NCBI GenBank assembly: GCA_951812575.1
Contig: OX638322.1
Span: forward strand, 3,414,501 to 3,478,500
Direction of reading: 5' to 3'
Length of the DNA: 64,000 bases
DNA from: Candidatus Binatia bacterium
Lineage (GTDB): Bacteria; Desulfobacterota; Binatia; Bin18
In this document: positions 63,254-64,000 of the stretch, one piece after another
Layout of the letters: every line of letters starts with the position of its first letter
How positions within the stretch are numbered: position 1 is the first letter of the stretch
Made by a program: the position numbers and the translations under genes
The notes under the pieces: generated by a model
Database searches by the model: none
Seen by the model: the letters and a program-made list of their open reading frames with translations, nothing else
What the model was told of the DNA's origin: nothing

Positions 63254-63754
63254 ATGTCCCTGATCAATAGTATTCCAGAGATGGTGATCACAACCAAGCT
63301 TGATGAGGTGCTCAATTGGACCCGGAAATCATCGGTGTGGTATATGCTCTTCGGCCTTGCGTGCTGTGCGATTGAGCTCATGCAAACCGGCGGTCCCCGA
63401 GCGGACTTGGAGCGTTTCGGGGCGGCCCCACGGGCGACCCCGCGTCAGTCCGATATGATGATTATTGCTGGGACGCTCACATTGAAGATGGCACTCCGGA
63501 CTAAAGTCCTTTACGATCAAATGCCCGACCCTAAATATGTGATTTCTATGGGGAGTTGTTCAAATTGCGGAGGGCTGTTTCAGTTAGCGTACTCGGTCTG
63601 CGATGGTGTCGATAAGGTGATTCCCGTTGATGTATACGTTCCCGGCTGTCCGCCCCGTCCTGAAGCCCTGACAGAGGGCTTGCTCAAACTCCAAGAAAAG
63701 ATGATGCAGGAGCGCTGGTTGGTGAAGGGCTCCTCTGCGCAAGCCGCGGCATAA
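63254..63754 (+). CDS. nuoB: NADH-quinone oxidoreductase subunit B, copy 2
   Basis: A 166-residue NuoB with [11 protein letters not shown], where the tandem Cys ligate N2, then [10 protein letters not shown], and PGCPPRPE. The segment AGTLTLKMA lacks the cysteine that copy 1 has at the corresponding VIGTVTCRQA position; the cysteine in GSCSNCG is the ligand in NuoB. It lies in the canonical position between nuoA and nuoC, with GAGGAGGAAGC upstream, and so is probably the main complex I subunit. Confidence 0.95.
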   Translation: MSLINSIPEMVITTKLDEVLNWTRKSSVWYMLFGLACCAIELMQTGGPRADLERFGAAPRATPRQSDMMIIAGTLTLKMALRTKVLYDQMPDPKYVISMGSCSNCGGLFQLAYSVCDGVDKVIPVDVYVPGCPPRPEALTEGLLKLQEKMMQERWLVKGSSAQAAA

Positions 63755-63806
63755 AGAATATTGACGACAAGCGGCGCATCAGGAAGGGCACGGTAGTGTG
63801 TGAACT

Positions 63807-64000
63807 ATGAGTCCCACCGAGATACACCAAAGATTACAAGACCAGCACAACGACGCCATTACAGCTTTTGAGGCTGACGCCCTTGATCCCTTTATCCTTG
63901 TCAAGTCAGACGCTATCGTGGAGATGTGTCAATTTCTTCACGACGACCCGGATTTGGCCTTTGACTGTCTAACGAATATGTCCGGTGTTGACTTCTTAAA
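63807..64000 (+). CDS. nuoC: NADH-quinone oxidoreductase subunit C, 3' part cut by window end
   Basis: The ATG at 63807 opens a frame to the window end with about 64 residues, including FILVKSDAIVEMCQFLHDDPDL and CLTNMSGVDFL, matching the start of NuoC. It continues the nuoABC operon. Confidence 0.9.
   Translation, partial: MSPTEIHQRLQDQHNDAITAFEADALDPFILVKSDAIVEMCQFLHDDPDLAFDCLTNMSGVDFL

Overview
The window reads as a chromosomal segment of a GC-rich, Gram-negative, aerobic bacterium. LolA, LpxC, TonB, a BtuB-type receptor, an NtrY-type kinase, RNase J and complex I genes occur together. Small catabolic and redox enzymes (cyclase, DUF35 pair, amidase, MOSC, glutathione transferase) are scattered among them. 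This mix fits a Deltaproteobacteria-like lineage such as Tectomicrobia/Entotheonella or Binatota, but that placement is inference because no rRNA gene is present.

Layout. 1-8.1 kb is a cobalamin locus: cobQ (cut by the window edge) and a Nudix hydrolase face cbiA, followed by a cobalamin riboswitch, a BtuB-like receptor and a BtuF/BtuC/BtuD-like importer. 8.1-16.2 kb holds small proteins, an AI-2E-type permease, a lower-GC gene of unknown function, and a large RecB-like nuclease/helicase whose linkers are encoded by mirror-image 9-bp repeat arrays. 16.3-21.1 kb is a minus-strand cluster containing an unannotated UGSC-type selenoprotein, with an in-frame UGA and a hairpin just downstream. 21.2-31.5 kb is a set of mostly single-gene catabolic, redox and hypothetical functions.

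31.3-34.9 kb is unusually RNA-rich. It has hflC, an RRM protein with a terminator in its leader, a tiny basic protein, two copies of a structured ~165-bp noncoding element, a glycoside hydrolase remnant and tRNA-Ala. 35-47 kb carries tonB, tatA, a zinc-ribbon DUF3426 protein, plsC-rnj-ftsK-lolA, a thiolase-like/DUF35 pair and a D-aminoacylase-type amidohydrolase. 47.4-50.5 kb is yebC-ruvC-ruvA-ruvB. 50.6-54.2 kb encodes an NtrY-like kinase followed by a response-regulator receiver fused to a complete LpxC. 54.2-57.4 kb has asnS, a metallopeptidase and a transporter remnant. 57.4-64 kb is iron-sulphur and respiratory: two Mrp/ApbC carriers around a DUF971 protein, ferredoxin, a flavin reductase, IscU, and complex I genes. 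The complex I part has two distinct nuoB genes separated by an Rrf2 regulator, and nuoC is cut by the window end.

The most notable observations are the UGSC selenoprotein with its candidate SECIS, the duplicated structured element upstream of two minus-strand genes, the receiver-LpxC fusion beside an NtrY-like kinase, the mirror-image repeat arrays inside the helicase gene, and the two-repeat zinc-ribbon protein at 10.5-11.7 kb. Start sites were chosen from ribosome-binding sites and family N-termini. Functions rest on motifs read by eye, not on database searches.
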